A DNA stretch of 34,381 nucleotides from Spirochaetia bacterium (lineage in GTDB: Bacteria; Spirochaetota; Leptospiria; Turneriellales; JAOUFE01): positions 1 to 34,381 of the forward strand of contig JAOUFY010000027.1 of assembly GCA_029857955.1 (NCBI GenBank). The letters run 5' to 3'. The position numbers and the translations under genes are program-made. Shown here piece after piece: positions 1-9,375 of the stretch. Positions within the stretch are counted from its first letter, which is position 1. The number at the start of each line of letters is the position of its first letter. The notes under the pieces were generated by a model. It searched no databases, was not told the origin of the DNA, and saw only the letters and a list, made by a program, of their open reading frames with translations.

Positions 1-3000
1 ACATCTGAACCGGCAACCGTAGTTACCGCATTGGTCGTCAGATCGACTTTTCGAATTCTATGATTGCTTGCATCGGCAACATACGCTGCATTGTTGATGG
101 AATCCACTGTTATGCCATGGGGTAGATTGAACTTTGCCAAAGTACCAGTCGCGTTATCAGCATAACCGGCAGTTCCTGTACCGGCAATGGTAGATAGCTG
201 GCCTGTTGTTAAATTTATTTTTCGTACTTTATGATAGTTGTATTCTTCGAAAACAAGATTATTACCCCACATATCGATGCCTACAGGCCCGCCCACTGTA
301 CCTAAAAGGGAATTTGCATTGTCAGTACTTGAATTTAATCCGGTTCCTGCCAGCGTAGTTACCGCGCCAGTCGTTATGTTGATTTTTCGTATGCAATTTC
401 CGGAATATTCTGCCACATAAAGATTTGACCCGTCTGTTGTTATACTTCGCGGATCATTAAAGTATGCAGCCGTTCCTGTTCCATCGACATGCCCTGCCAC
501 ACCGCTTCCGGCAACTAGGGCGACTGCTTTTGTAGTTAAGTTAACAGATTTAACCTGGTGTGTACCTTGCACGGTAAAATATAAAACATTACCTACTTTT
601 GCCAGCCCAAAAACAGTGCCTTGACCTGTCACAAGATTACTGGTATACAGCGAATCTGTCGTCATTGGCCGGTTACCTGTCGGGTTTGACGGCGCAATCG
701 TACGCGCGTATTGATAGCCTGATACACAATTAACATTGAGAATTTTATTCGCTGAGGCTATAGTACCCCAGGCATTGTCGGTAAATGAACAAATGCTTGC
801 CGGTGTAATGCCCGGCTGGGTTGTCGCTACGTTAAACGAAACCGCATTGGCTAACCTGGCGGTAAATGTCAGAGTACCCGATCCGCCGGCGGCAGGAAAA
901 GTCAATACTTGGCCGCTTGTACTGAGAGTAAATTTCAACTCATTACCCGCAGTTACAGCTGGTATATTGGTTGCCGTAACCGTGACGGTATAACCTGGCG
1001 TAAAATTCATAGTGGTTGTCGGGCCTATATTACCTACAGCATCATAAAAACGAACTGAAAGGGTATATGCCGTTCCCGCTGTTAATCCGGAGGCCGTAAA
1101 TGACGGGGTTGCAGCGTAAATGCCTGGCGTTGACCACGTTGTACCATTTGTGCTGTAGTCATAATAGACGGTATCTGTGGTGCCGCCGGTAATGTTAAAT
1201 GTTGCCGATGTAGAGCCGAGAGATGTTAAAGTAATGGCAGGCGCAATAGCAGGCGCGGTGTTATCAAGATTTACAGTTGCCGAAGAAGATGCTGTGGTAA
1301 AACCGTCAAAAGCACAGATTCGAATGGTGTTAGCGCCTGCAAGCCAGGGGACTGCTGCACTTGCATTGATGGTTGTTGTGACATTGGTACTTGCAGCAAT
1401 AGTTCCTGAAACGTTGGTTCCCGCTGCATTGGATGTTCCCAACGTTGTGGTAGAACATAATGCATTTACCTTTACGTAGTAACTGCTTGGCTGGTTGGTT
1501 GACCATGTTATGGCGGTAGACTGATACGTTGTACCAAAAAAAGCAATGGTAGACCCTGTTGTGGTAACGGTTGCCTGCGTAGGCGTAAACGTTGGCGAAG
1601 GCGTAATCAAAGGCTGGGTACCATCGACAGAAAAACTAAAACTAACTGGCGCTTCTACATTGCCTACGCTGTCTTTACTGATACGGCTTACCGTGTAGGT
1701 TCCGTCGCCCTGATTACCCAAAACTACATTACCGGATGCTCCATTTATAACGGTTCCTGTGCCTGCAAAGTTGGGCGTTATAGCCGCCGGCGCAACTGCG
1801 CTGTGTGCATTGTAGGCTACTGTATAACTTATCGCTGAACAAGAAACATTGTCGGTACATGAAAACGTTACATTTTGAGCGGTGGTGTACGTTGCCGCTG
1901 GAACAGTTCCGGCTGAAACAGGCGCAGTATCATCTCTATAAATACTTTTTGCCATTGAGGTAGTAACAAAACCATCGTTTAAACAGATATTAACCGTATT
2001 TGCGCCGGCAAGTAAACTCGATGCATTAACTGTGGTAGTAATGTTTGTGGTTGTCGGCGAAGCCGGCACGGCCGTACCGCCAGGCCAAGTTGCAGGGCAA
2101 GCCGTATTTATGTAAATTAGGTAGGTTTGACCCGCTTCATTGGCTTTCCAGACAATATCACTGGAGCCAAAGCTTGCCGTATTACCTGTTGTGGTTACCG
2201 CGGCATTACTTGGTCCTGAAACATAGGTTATCGATGGAGAAGTCTGGTTTACGTAAAATACCAGCGAACCTGCAGCGGCAACATTACCCACGCTGTCGCG
2301 GCCTATGTACATCACTTTATAGGTTCCGTCGCCGCTTCCTCCAACCGAAGCCAGGCCGGAAGTTCCTGTGATTAAAGTACCGGTACCTGCATCGGCTGTC
2401 GGGCTTGTATAAACTGGAGCGGTAACAGCCGGCGCAGTTGATGAGTTGGCGGTAAAACCGGTAGTGTACCTCATGCTCACGCAACCTGCGCCTGAAACGT
2501 CTGTACACGAAAAAGTAATACTTTGAGGAGTTGTAAATATTCCGTTTATGTTTGGGGTATACGCTACAACGGGGGCTGTGTTATCGACATTTACGTTTAT
2601 TGGTAATACACCCCATGTGGATAGAACAGGATCCCAAAGACATATATTTATGGTGTTGTTACCAGGGGTAAAAGCCGCATCAGTCGCTACGAACGTTGAT
2701 GTGATATTTCCAGATGTTCCAAGGGTGTATGCTGCAGTATTGCCAGCTCCGGTAGAGTTTGTGGACGCTGTACACGCACGGTTAATGTTTACATAATACG
2801 TTCCCGATTTATTTGCAGACCACGTAACACTGCTGGTTTGAACGCCATTTAACGTAGTGGTTATAAAAGCATTGGTCGGACCGGATACTTTAGTTACTTG
2901 AGGTAAAGTACTATCAATATTATATTGCGCCTGGTTTACTAAAGCGGCGAATATCTCCGTATTTCCTACGACATCTTTGCTGATAAACGCCGTAGTGTAT

Positions 3001-5459
3001 TTCTGGGCGTTAGTTGCTCCAAGTGTAACCGGGCCGGATGTATTTCCTAGAGCAATATTAGTTGCCGGTGTGGTGGTTGCAGTAAAGCTGGGAACCGTCA
3101 CCGCTGGAAAAGCTCCTCCGCTTATGGGCAACATGGCTTCCGTATATGCGATACCGTAGCAACCGTTGGCGTCTGAACAATTAAAAGTAACAGATTGACT
3201 ACCTGCAAAGCTCAAATTGTTTAAATTTGGCGACATTGCTGTTACAGGCTTTGTGTTGTCTCTATTGATCGTGACTGCTTTCTCTACGGTAGAAAAGCCG
3301 TCATTAGTGCATAGCCGAATGATGTTTGCGCCTTCCAATGTCAGATCTGTCGCTAAAATGGTTGTAGTGATTTTTGCATTTGCCGTTAAGCTGCCTGAAT
3401 TGTTTGTTCCGGTAGATTTTCCTGCTCCGGCATAAGCCTGTACAAGAGCTGCCGTGTCGCCGGGCCACGCCGCGGGGCAGGCTGCGTTAATCATAACGAT
3501 ATACGTTCCATTGTCTGTACTGTTCCATGTAATATTGCTTGTGCCATAGGTAACCGTATCGCCGGTAGTAGTTACGATTGCATTTGTCGGCGTACCTGCT
3601 AAATTGATCACGGGGGTTACATTATTTACAGAAAACGTTTCAGTTTTAACGGTTAAAGCAGGCGGGTTACCAACCGCATCTTGCGATACGTACTTGACCG
3701 TATAGGTTCCATCGCCGAGATTTCCAAATAAAATATTAGCTGACGCCGGGCCGTTTACAACAGTTCCCGATCCTGCGAAATTTGGGGCAATACCGGCAGG
3801 GGCTGTTTTCGTATTTGCTAAATAATCCTGAGTATAACTTATGCGGCAGGCGCTGCTGTCTGTACAAGAAAATACTGTCCCCTGAGACATGGTATATGTA
3901 GCTCCGCCCAATAACGGCGTCATGGTAAATAACGGGGCAGTGTCATCTTTAAATATCTGCTTTGAAATCCAGCTATAACTAAAACCGTCATGCACGCAAA
4001 CATAGACGTTGTTTATTCCCGCCGCAAGTTCTGCAGCTTTAATGGTAGAGGTGACCGTTGCCCCAATTCCAGGAATGTATGGCCCTGAATTTCCCAATCC
4101 GGTTGAATTGGTAATGGCTGCAAAATTGGCGTAACTGGTTGTATCGTTTACGCCACAAGGCGCCGTTGTACTGACAGGGTTAATCACAACCGCAAAATTA
4201 CCGCCTTCATTGGCCGACCATACGATATCAGACGTACCAAAATTAACCGTGTCTCCTGTGGTGGTTATTGCTGCTTTTGTCGGCGCTGCGGCAGAAATTA
4301 CAGGCAAAGCAGAATTTACCGCAAAATTAAAAATTGTAACAGGTTCAATGTTACCGGCATTATCGCGAGAAATTACCCTGACTTCATATGAACCGTCGCC
4401 GTTATTACCAAAAACAATGCCCTGACTGGCATTTGCCGTGTACAATGCATTTGTGCCCGAGGTGGTGAAAACAGGCGCTGTTGCCGCTGCCGGAGTTGGC
4501 GTGGGCGAATAGCTGGATGTGTACATTAGATCATTACATGGACTAAGGGCATCGACACAATTAAAAACTATACTTTGCTGGCTGGTAAATACCTGACCAT
4601 TGATGATGGAAGCGTTGTTAATCGTCGGTGTCGTCGACGATGGAGGCGTATTGTCCAGGGTAAAAGGATAACCTGATGTTCCGCCGACAAATGAATCCTG
4701 CGCCAGAGCGTCTCTTACGCCGACACAAACCTTATACACCTGGTCGTTATTGACAGTACCATTGGTAAGATTAATATCTACGCTATTTGGCAACGCCGGG
4801 CATGTTGCGCCGGGGCCGTGAACGGTGACATTAACGGGAGTTCCCTTTGAATAAAATTTAAAATTTCCATTGATGCTTGTATCCATAGAACAAGACAGAG
4901 CAGGGTCAGTTAAAAAACGAACCTGGAAAAATCCATCGGCGTCGGCAGTCCATGAAAAAGAAGAACATTGAGTTCCGCCATTGGAAAGAGCGCCGGCATT
5001 TGTACTGCTGACTAAAAACGGGCTTGTTCCCGTAGAATTTAAAGTAATTTGCGGCCCTAATTTTCCGCTGCCCAGATTTAAATCCTGTGAAGTTGAGGCC
5101 CCTTTTTCATCGGTTACAGTTACGCGAACAATGGCCGTAAAACCTGCATTTAACACACCGGGAAGTGTATAAACCACATCGCTCATTTTATCTTTATCAA
5201 ACTGACCGCTGAAAGCGCCGAGCGCAGAATCGTATTTATAGGTAATTTTATTACCATTGGGGTCGCTTGCTTCTACGTGGACATGAAATGTCTGGTTTGG
5301 CAATAAAGTTGCGCCGCCGGGAGAATCAGAGGTAAATACAATAATTTCAGGAGGAACGTTTGGTTTAAATTTTTGTATTTTTTCAACAACGCTGTCGCTA
5401 CAGAAAAAATTTAAAAAAAGAATAGTCAATACCATGGAAAACGGTTTTATTTTTTTCAT
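1..5459 (-). CDS. Giant repeat-containing secreted/surface protein (Ig-like modules + FN3-like + NHL), 3' end cut by window
   Basis: A single minus-strand frame stays open from the ATG at 5457-5459 to the left edge (about 1819 codons, no stop seen; frame checked at several points). The N-terminus MKKIKPFSMVLTILFLNFFC is a short basic plus hydrophobic signal ending in Cys, so it may be a lipoprotein, though Phe at -1 is unusual for a lipobox. The body has five tandem modules of about 210-235 residues. Each has one half with a TTTG...W.AN...ICxxDGF pattern and one half with FxCTD...C...YT ... GDGTYxVxxISKDxVGN, the latter resembling bacterial Ig-like/OmpL47-type domains. An FN3-like domain follows (about 1240-1040), then about 3.5 NHL-type repeats of about 56 residues (about 640 to 1; motifs such as NHRIRKVDLTT and VTTVAGS), probably a partial beta-propeller. 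The likely role is cell-surface adhesion or binding; no enzyme motif was seen. It lies 56 bp downstream of the beta-barrel gene and may be co-transcribed with it. Confidence 0.9.
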   Translation of the reverse strand, partial: MKKIKPFSMVLTILFLNFFCSDSVVEKIQKFKPNVPPEIIVFTSDSPGGATLLPNQTFHVHVEASDPNGNKITYKYDSALGAFSGQFDKDKMSDVVYTLPGVLNAGFTAIVRVTVTDEKGASTSQDLNLGSGKLGPQITLNSTGTSPFLVSSTNAGALSNGGTQCSSFSWTADADGFFQVRFLTDPALSCSMDTSINGNFKFYSKGTPVNVTVHGPGATCPALPNSVDINLTNGTVNNDQVYKVCVGVRDALAQDSFVGGTSGYPFTLDNTPPSSTTPTINNASIINGQVFTSQQSIVFNCVDALSPCNDLMYTSSYSPTPTPAAATAPVFTTSGTNALYTANASQGIVFGNNGDGSYEVRVISRDNAGNIEPVTIFNFAVNSALPVISAAAPTKAAITTTGDTVNFGTSDIVWSANEGGNFAVVINPVSTTAPCGVNDTTSYANFAAITNSTGLGNSGPYIPGIGATVTSTIKAAELAAGINNVYVCVHDGFSYSWISKQIFKDDTAPLFTMTPLLGGATYTMSQGTVFSCTDSSACRISYTQDYLANTKTAPAGIAPNFAGSGTVVNGPASANILFGNLGDGTYTVKYVSQDAVGNPPALTVKTETFSVNNVTPVINLAGTPTNAIVTTTGDTVTYGTSNITWNSTDNGTYIVMINAACPAAWPGDTAALVQAYAGAGKSTGTNNSGSLTANAKITTTILATDLTLEGANIIRLCTNDGFSTVEKAVTINRDNTKPVTAMSPNLNNLSFAGSQSVTFNCSDANGCYGIAYTEAMLPISGGAFPAVTVPSFTATTTPATNIALGNTSGPVTLGATNAQKYTTAFISKDVVGNTEIFAALVNQAQYNIDSTLPQVTKVSGPTNAFITTTLNGVQTSSVTWSANKSGTYYVNINRACTASTNSTGAGNTAAYTLGTSGNITSTFVATDAAFTPGNNTINICLWDPVLSTWGVLPINVNVDNTAPVVAYTPNINGIFTTPQSITFSCTDVSGAGCVSMRYTTGFTANSSTAPAVTAPVYTSPTADAGTGTLITGTSGLASVGGSGDGTYKVMYIGRDSVGNVAAAGSLVFYVNQTSPSITYVSGPSNAAVTTTGNTASFGSSDIVWKANEAGQTYLIYINTACPATWPGGTAVPASPTTTNITTTVNASSLLAGANTVNICLNDGFVTTSMAKSIYRDDTAPVSAGTVPAATYTTAQNVTFSCTDNVSCSAISYTVAYNAHSAVAPAAITPNFAGTGTVINGASGNVVLGNQGDGTYTVSRISKDSVGNVEAPVSFSFSVDGTQPLITPSPTFTPTQATVTTTGSTIAFFGTTYQSTAITWSTNQPSSYYVKVNALCSTTTLGTSNAAGTNVSGTIAASTNVTTTINASAAVPWLAGANTIRICAFDGFTTASSSATVNLDNTAPAIAPAITLTSLGSTSATFNITGGTTDTVYYDYSTNGTTWSTPGIYAATPSFTASGLTAGTAYTLSVRFYDAVGNIGPTTTMNFTPGYTVTVTATNIPAVTAGNELKFTLSTSGQVLTFPAAGGSGTLTFTARLANAVSFNVATTQPGITPASICSFTDNAWGTIASANKILNVNCVSGYQYARTIAPSNPTGNRPMTTDSLYTSNLVTGQGTVFGLAKVGNVLYFTVQGTHQVKSVNLTTKAVALVAGSGVAGHVDGTGTAAYFNDPRSITTDGSNLYVAEYSGNCIRKINITTGAVTTLAGTGLNSSTDNANSLLGTVGGPVGIDMWGNNLVFEEYNYHKVRKINLTTGQLSTIAGTGTAGYADNATGTLAKFNLPHGITVDSINNAAYVADASNHRIRKVDLTTNAVTTVAGSD
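1300..4600 (-). repeat. Five tandem ~630-710 bp coding modules in the giant surface protein
   Basis: The segment encoding the VTTTG(D/N/S)T motif recurs near 4255, 3570, 2860, 2190 and 1560. The segment encoding FxCxD...YT recurs near 4590, 3890, 3200, 2525 and 1880. Spacing is 630-710 bp, or 210-235 residues. The copies are diverged (motifs kept, linkers different), so this is an old internal duplication rather than a recent expansion. Confidence 0.75.
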
Positions 5460-5515
5460 TTTCTTAACCCTACATTTAAACATATTTTAAATTTACCAAA
5501 ACATTTTATTTTATA

Positions 5516-6412
5516 TTAAAAACGATATTGAACTGCAATAGAACCCATCAAAGAATGCAGCATGCCTTTACTGTCGAGTAATCCGACATAGTCGACAAAT
5601 GTATTTAAAAATAATTTCTTTGGAACTAAAGTCATATATAATCCTATACCGCCGCCAAATGCCGGCAATACGCTTGAAAAGTTACCGCCTTCGCCGTCGT
5701 TAAAAATTAAAAAAGCGCCGCCAAGGCCAACTCTTGGAGCAAGATTAAATTCCATTGAACTTTTACTTGAAACATTGATCATATACTGAAAATTAACAAG
5801 AGCAGGAATTAAATGCATCACCATGTTCTTGTTTGTGTCACTTTTTATATATACGTAACCGGCTTCAATGCCGGTTTTTGATTTTGGTAAAAAGGGAGGA
5901 GTGATGTAAAAACCAAGCCACCCCATAAAACCAACCCCCAGTTTTGATCCGCCGGAATTTAAGGGCATAAATGCGCCCAGACGTAAGTCCATTTCAGGGT
6001 AAACCACAACGATTTTATTTGCGGACATTTGCTTAACATTATCTTTTAAAATATTTTCTTCGTTTACAGAATCTTTAATTCTGCGAATTGTTACTATCCT
6101 GCTGTCCTGCTCAATTAAAAAACCCTCGATCAACGTTCCATCTTTTAATAAAATGTTAATGGGTTCTACAATGTTATCGCCATAGCGTAATCGCAAAACT
6201 CTTCCGGTTGTAAATGTCTGAACTTCTTTTGAGGCTGTTTCAAATTGAATTCCGCCGCCGGACGTTGCTAAAATATGAACATTTTCATAAATGGTACCGT
6301 CTTTTAAATAAACAATATCCGCGAAAATTGACCGCGTAAATAAAGCAAAAATAAATACATAACTGAATTTTCTTTTATTTAATTGGCATAATAAAATAAT
6401 ATTATTTAACAT
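5516..6412 (-). CDS. Probable outer-membrane beta-barrel protein with signal peptide
   Basis: Encodes about 298 residues from the ATG at 6412 (MLNNIILLCQLNKRKF...). A hydrophobic stretch SYVFIFALF ends in a plausible signal peptidase I site (SIFA|DIVYL). Residues about 32-130 hold two similar short units, YLKDGTIYENV and LLKDGTLIEGF, a small beta-rich N-terminal domain of a kind seen in spirochaete proteins. The C-terminal half alternates polar and hydrophobic residues with many Gly/aromatic residues and ends QYRF, with the terminal Phe typical of OmpA/opacity-like barrels. The frame extends upstream to a TTG at 6457, but that TTG is the -35 box of a consensus promoter, so translation should start at 6412 or at the ATG at 6424. 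Exact function is unknown. Confidence 0.75.
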   Translation of the reverse strand: MLNNIILLCQLNKRKFSYVFIFALFTRSIFADIVYLKDGTIYENVHILATSGGGIQFETASKEVQTFTTGRVLRLRYGDNIVEPINILLKDGTLIEGFLIEQDSRIVTIRRIKDSVNEENILKDNVKQMSANKIVVVYPEMDLRLGAFMPLNSGGSKLGVGFMGWLGFYITPPFLPKSKTGIEAGYVYIKSDTNKNMVMHLIPALVNFQYMINVSSKSSMEFNLAPRVGLGGAFLIFNDGEGGNFSSVLPAFGGGIGLYMTLVPKKLFLNTFVDYVGLLDSKGMLHSLMGSIAVQYRF

Positions 6413-6430
6413 AAACCCACACATTGAATA

Positions 6431-6457
6431 ATTATATAATGCATAACGTCTTGTCAA
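6431..6457 (-). promoter_or_regulatory. Consensus sigma-70-type promoter for the beta-barrel gene
   Basis: On the minus strand TTGACA (6457-6452) is followed after 15 nt by TATAAT (6436-6431). Both hexamers are perfect, although the spacer is 1-2 nt short. Transcription would start near 6424, giving a leader of only about 12 nt before the ATG at 6412, or a leaderless message from the ATG at 6424. Confidence 0.65.
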
Positions 6458-6714
6458 TTTAAATTCATTTTTTATTTGTAATTGTTACGCTTTTCTACTT
6501 AAATAACATCAAAAAACATCAAAATTTACAAAAAAAGGCAGAGTTTAATTAAATTTCAATCTGTTTTTAACGGAAATTTATACTTTGAGGGCATAAATCT
6601 CCCTAAAAAATGCTGCTTCAACGCTGCTACCGGCAAGTAGCCGCTCTTCATAAATCATATGCAAAATTTAATATTTTCGATTGATGAAGTACATTCAATT
6701 CAAAATCTGCCAAA
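6458..6714. other. Divergent intergenic region between the barrel gene and gcvPB
   Basis: AT-rich and non-coding on both strands as far as I can see. It has two small potential hairpins: AGGG/CCCT around 6588-6605, and GCTAC-CGGCAA-GTAGC around 6629-6644. No glycine-riboswitch-like architecture was recognised upstream of gcvPB and no clear Shine-Dalgarno precedes its ATG. Nothing else can be supported. Confidence 0.4.
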
Positions 6715-8202
6715 ATGAAAGATCACAATCGATGGTATGGCTCTATGGTGGTTCGTTCGGAGCCTTTAATTAAAGAATACCAGACTACAGGCGCTCAAAA
6801 TAGCCTGAAAAGTAATACGAATACAAAATTACCTGAAAATCTTCTTCAAGGACTTCGTAAAAAACCAGAAGACTTTCCCTCGATTTCTGAACATGAACTG
6901 GTTCGCCATTATTACCGATTATCCCGATTAAACTACTCTCTCGACGACGGTCTTTATCCGTTAGGATCATGCACCATGAAATACAATCCGGTCATTAACG
7001 AAGTGATTGCACAAATGGACCAGTTTTCAAACTTACACCCTGCCTTGCCTGTAGCTCAAACCCAGGGAGCCCTGGAAATATTGTATGAAACTCAAAGTAT
7101 GATCTCTGAAATTCTCGACCTGCCGGGAATCTCGCTGCAGCCGGCAGCAGGCGCTCACGGCGAACTGGCGGGAGTATTTATGATCCATAAATACTTTGAA
7201 AGCAAGGGCGAAAAAAGAAATAAAATTCTCATACCCGATTCAGCGCATGGCACAAATCCGGCGTCTGCAGCTATGGGCGGTTATATAACCGAAAAAATAC
7301 CATCCAATGAAAAAGGGCTGACAGATCTTGAAGCTCTTGCCGCTCAAGTTGATGAAAACACAGCTGCGCTTATGATCACAAACCCGAATACACTCGGGAT
7401 TTTTGAAACCCAGATTGTTAAAATTAAAGAAATACTCGATAAAAAAGGCGCGTTACTTTATGTAGATGGGGCCAATTTAAACGCAGTGATGGGTATAGTT
7501 TCTTTCGGAAAAATGGGCGTTGATTTAACCCAGCTAAATTTACATAAAACATTTTCAACCCCTCATGGCGGCGGCGGTCCGGGACAGGGGGCCCTTGCCT
7601 GCTCTGAACGTATGCGGGCTTTTTTACCCTCTCCTTACGTAGTTAAAAAAAGCATTAACGGAAAAAATTTTTATGATTATGAGACGCCAGAACACAGCAT
7701 TGGTCCTGTAAAAGGTTGGTATGGTCAGTTCGGAATTATTTTACGCGCATGGTCGTATTTAAAACGAAACGGCAAAAATATAAAAGAAATTTCAGAACGC
7801 GCGGTCATAAACGCCAATTACATAAGAAAAAAACTTGAAAAACACCTAACGCTGGCCTCGACGGAACCTTCTATGCATGAAGTCGTGTTTAATCAAAAAA
7901 GTCTTGAAGCAAAAGGCGCCGCAACCAAAAATTTTGCCAAAGCACTTCTTGATCGCGGTTTTTATGCTCCAACCATATATTTTCCGCTGCACGTAGTCGG
8001 CGCTATAATGGTAGAACCGACCGAAACTGAAAGCAAGAAAGAAATGGACGTTTTTATACACGCTGTACTTGATATTTTCGAAACCCTTGAAAAAAATCCT
8101 GATGAGATAACACAGTCTCCGCATAATACCTACGTTCGGGAAATAGATGAAACACTTGCGGCAAGAAAACCCGTTTTAACCTGGCACGACGATCATGATT
8201 GA
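6715..8202 (+). CDS. gcvPB: Glycine dehydrogenase (decarboxylating), subunit 2 (P-protein beta)
   Basis: PLP-dependent half of the split P-protein of the glycine cleavage system; it decarboxylates glycine and passes the aminomethyl group to lipoyl-GcvH. Its 495 residues match the usual length of GcvPB. Family motifs are LDDGLYPLGSCTMKYNP near residue 80, AGAHGELAG, and the PLP lysine at K278 in NLHKTFSTPHGGGGPG. The C-terminal region has PTETESKKEMD. The partner gcvPA normally sits directly upstream, but here the upstream gene is divergent and unrelated, and gcvT and gcvH are not in the window. The subunit must therefore pair with genes encoded elsewhere. The start is uncertain because no good ribosome site is visible; the gene stands alone. 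Confidence 0.95.
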   Translation: MKDHNRWYGSMVVRSEPLIKEYQTTGAQNSLKSNTNTKLPENLLQGLRKKPEDFPSISEHELVRHYYRLSRLNYSLDDGLYPLGSCTMKYNPVINEVIAQMDQFSNLHPALPVAQTQGALEILYETQSMISEILDLPGISLQPAAGAHGELAGVFMIHKYFESKGEKRNKILIPDSAHGTNPASAAMGGYITEKIPSNEKGLTDLEALAAQVDENTAALMITNPNTLGIFETQIVKIKEILDKKGALLYVDGANLNAVMGIVSFGKMGVDLTQLNLHKTFSTPHGGGGPGQGALACSERMRAFLPSPYVVKKSINGKNFYDYETPEHSIGPVKGWYGQFGIILRAWSYLKRNGKNIKEISERAVINANYIRKKLEKHLTLASTEPSMHEVVFNQKSLEAKGAATKNFAKALLDRGFYAPTIYFPLHVVGAIMVEPTETESKKEMDVFIHAVLDIFETLEKNPDEITQSPHNTYVREIDETLAARKPVLTWHDDHD

Positions 8203-8220
8203 TTAAATATGTCCGTCGAA

Positions 8221-8232
8221 CGACCGCGGTCG
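8221..8232. other. 12-bp perfect palindrome downstream of gcvPB
   Basis: CGACCGCGGTCG is a GC-rich perfect palindrome in an otherwise AT-rich spacer, 19 bp after the gcvPB stop. It has no following T-run, so it is not a classic terminator. It could be a protein-binding site or the base of an RNA hairpin. It is the only striking element in the 8203-8436 gap. Confidence 0.35.
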
Positions 8233-8436
8233 CAGATTTATTTCTAAAGTACATTCAGCTTAAATGCATGCAGCCAAAATCGTTAAAAGCGAATGTTGAT
8301 CATTCATTTTTTAAATTATTTAACATTCATATTTGTAATTGCGGCTGCAACCGAAGTTTCGAAATTATGAAAATAATTATTGACATTACAGGTTTCTAAT
8401 ATTCGAGTAGCCATACTTACTTAAAGGAGTAAATAC

Positions 8437-8721
8437 ATGAAAATAAAATCAATAACATTAATTACTTTAGCATCGCTTGTTGCCGTTTTTAATCTATACG
8501 CAGAAAAAGGTGAAAAAGCAATGGATAAGCATCACGCCAGATTTGAAGCGTTAGATACCAATAAAGACGGTAAAGTTTCAAAAGAAGAATGGAATGCGCA
8601 TTTTAACGAAATGGACACCAATAAAGACGGCTCCATTGATGAAAATGAGATGAAAAAACACCATGAATCCATGAAAGAAAAAATGCACGAGCATCACGAA
8701 AAAATGGAAAAGAAAAAATAA
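8437..8721 (+). CDS. Small secreted EF-hand protein with His/Met/Lys-rich tail
   Basis: A 94-residue protein with a clear signal peptide (MKIKSITLITLASLVAVFNLYA). It has two canonical EF-hand calcium loops, DTNKDGKVSKEE and DTNKDGSIDENE, about 20 residues apart in the mature chain. The last 25 residues are packed with His, Met, Glu and Lys (KKHHESMKEKMHEHHEKMEK), which could bind a transition metal in addition to calcium. A strong ribosome site AAAGGAG lies 7 nt before the ATG. A TTGACA at 8380-8385 is a possible -35 element but lacks a good -10. The gene is monocistronic, with a terminator following. Likely a periplasmic calcium- or metal-binding protein; specific role unknown. Confidence 0.88.
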   Translation: MKIKSITLITLASLVAVFNLYAEKGEKAMDKHHARFEALDTNKDGKVSKEEWNAHFNEMDTNKDGSIDENEMKKHHESMKEKMHEHHEKMEKKK

Positions 8722-8748
8722 CATTGCAATAAATTTTCCAATCAATTG

Positions 8749-8802
8749 AAGGCATATTTTATATGCCTTTTAAAAAAACCACGGCAAGTCCGTGGTTTTT
8801 TC
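8749..8802 (+). terminator. Tandem hairpin terminators after the EF-hand gene
   Basis: The first hairpin is AAGGCATA-loop-TATGCCTT followed by TT (8749-8771). The second is ACCACGG-CAAGT-CCGTGGT followed by a run of T (about 8778-8802), a textbook rho-independent terminator. The second hairpin is flanked by A-runs on its left, so it could also work leftward. Confidence 0.85.
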
Positions 8803-8860
8803 ATTATACGTTTTTCAAAAAACATTTGACTTGTCATTAAGATATGATAGTCTGAAAATT

Positions 8861-9346
8861 ATGAATCTAAAAAAACTATTTATCATTGTACTAACGTTGT
8901 TATTTTATTTTGGCGCGGTTTCGTCTCAATCTGCTCAAGAAAAAGACATGACCGGAAAGTGGAAAACCATCGATGATAAAACAGGTAAAGAAAAATCCAT
9001 CGTACAATTATGGATTGATGAAAAGGGTAACTTAAACGGTAAAATCATTAAATTATTTCGTAAACCCGACGAAGACCAAAACCCTGTCTGCGACAAATGT
9101 GAAGGCGATAAAAAAGATGCGCCGTTAAGCGGTATGGTTATATTATGGGATTTTACCCCAGACCACAAGAAAAGTAATGACTCATGGAAATCAGGAAAAA
9201 TTCTCGATCCGAAAACCGGAGTAGAATACAGTTGTAATTTAAAACTAAATGAGAGCGCAAACGAGCTTGAAGTCAGGGGCTTTCTTGGTTTTTCCATGAT
9301 AGGAAGAACCCAAACCTGGATTCGTATTACAGAAGAAAATAAATAG
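8861..9346 (+). CDS. Secreted DUF2147-family protein
   Basis: A 161-residue protein from the ATG at 8861. The frame extends further upstream to a GTG, but that part lies in the terminator hairpin. The signal peptide MNLKKLFIIVLTLLFYFGAVSSQS is followed by a compact beta-rich domain typical of DUF2147: TGKWKTIDDKTGKEKS at the start, the two-cysteine VCDKCEGD segment, MVILWDF, and the closing RTQTWIRI. Members are small periplasmic proteins of unknown biochemical function, often thought to bind a small hydrophobic ligand. It sits 29 bp upstream of the PilZ gene and may share its transcript. Confidence 0.85.
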   Translation: MNLKKLFIIVLTLLFYFGAVSSQSAQEKDMTGKWKTIDDKTGKEKSIVQLWIDEKGNLNGKIIKLFRKPDEDQNPVCDKCEGDKKDAPLSGMVILWDFTPDHKKSNDSWKSGKILDPKTGVEYSCNLKLNESANELEVRGFLGFSMIGRTQTWIRITEENK

Positions 9347-9375
9347 TTGGCACAAAAAATGTATAGGAGTGATTT

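Noticed and set aside
238..5172. Many short plus-strand open frames (60-110 codons) across the first 5.2 kb
   Set aside because: They are opposite-strand shadows of one continuous minus-strand reading frame with strong repeated domain patterns.
8199..8399. 66-codon plus-strand frame after gcvPB
   Set aside because: It overlaps the gcvPB stop, has no ribosome site, no recognisable motifs, and covers the 12-bp palindrome; likely spurious.
8792..8860. Upstream extension of the DUF2147 gene to a GTG
   Set aside because: The extension begins inside a rho-independent terminator hairpin; the ATG at 8861 gives a proper signal peptide.
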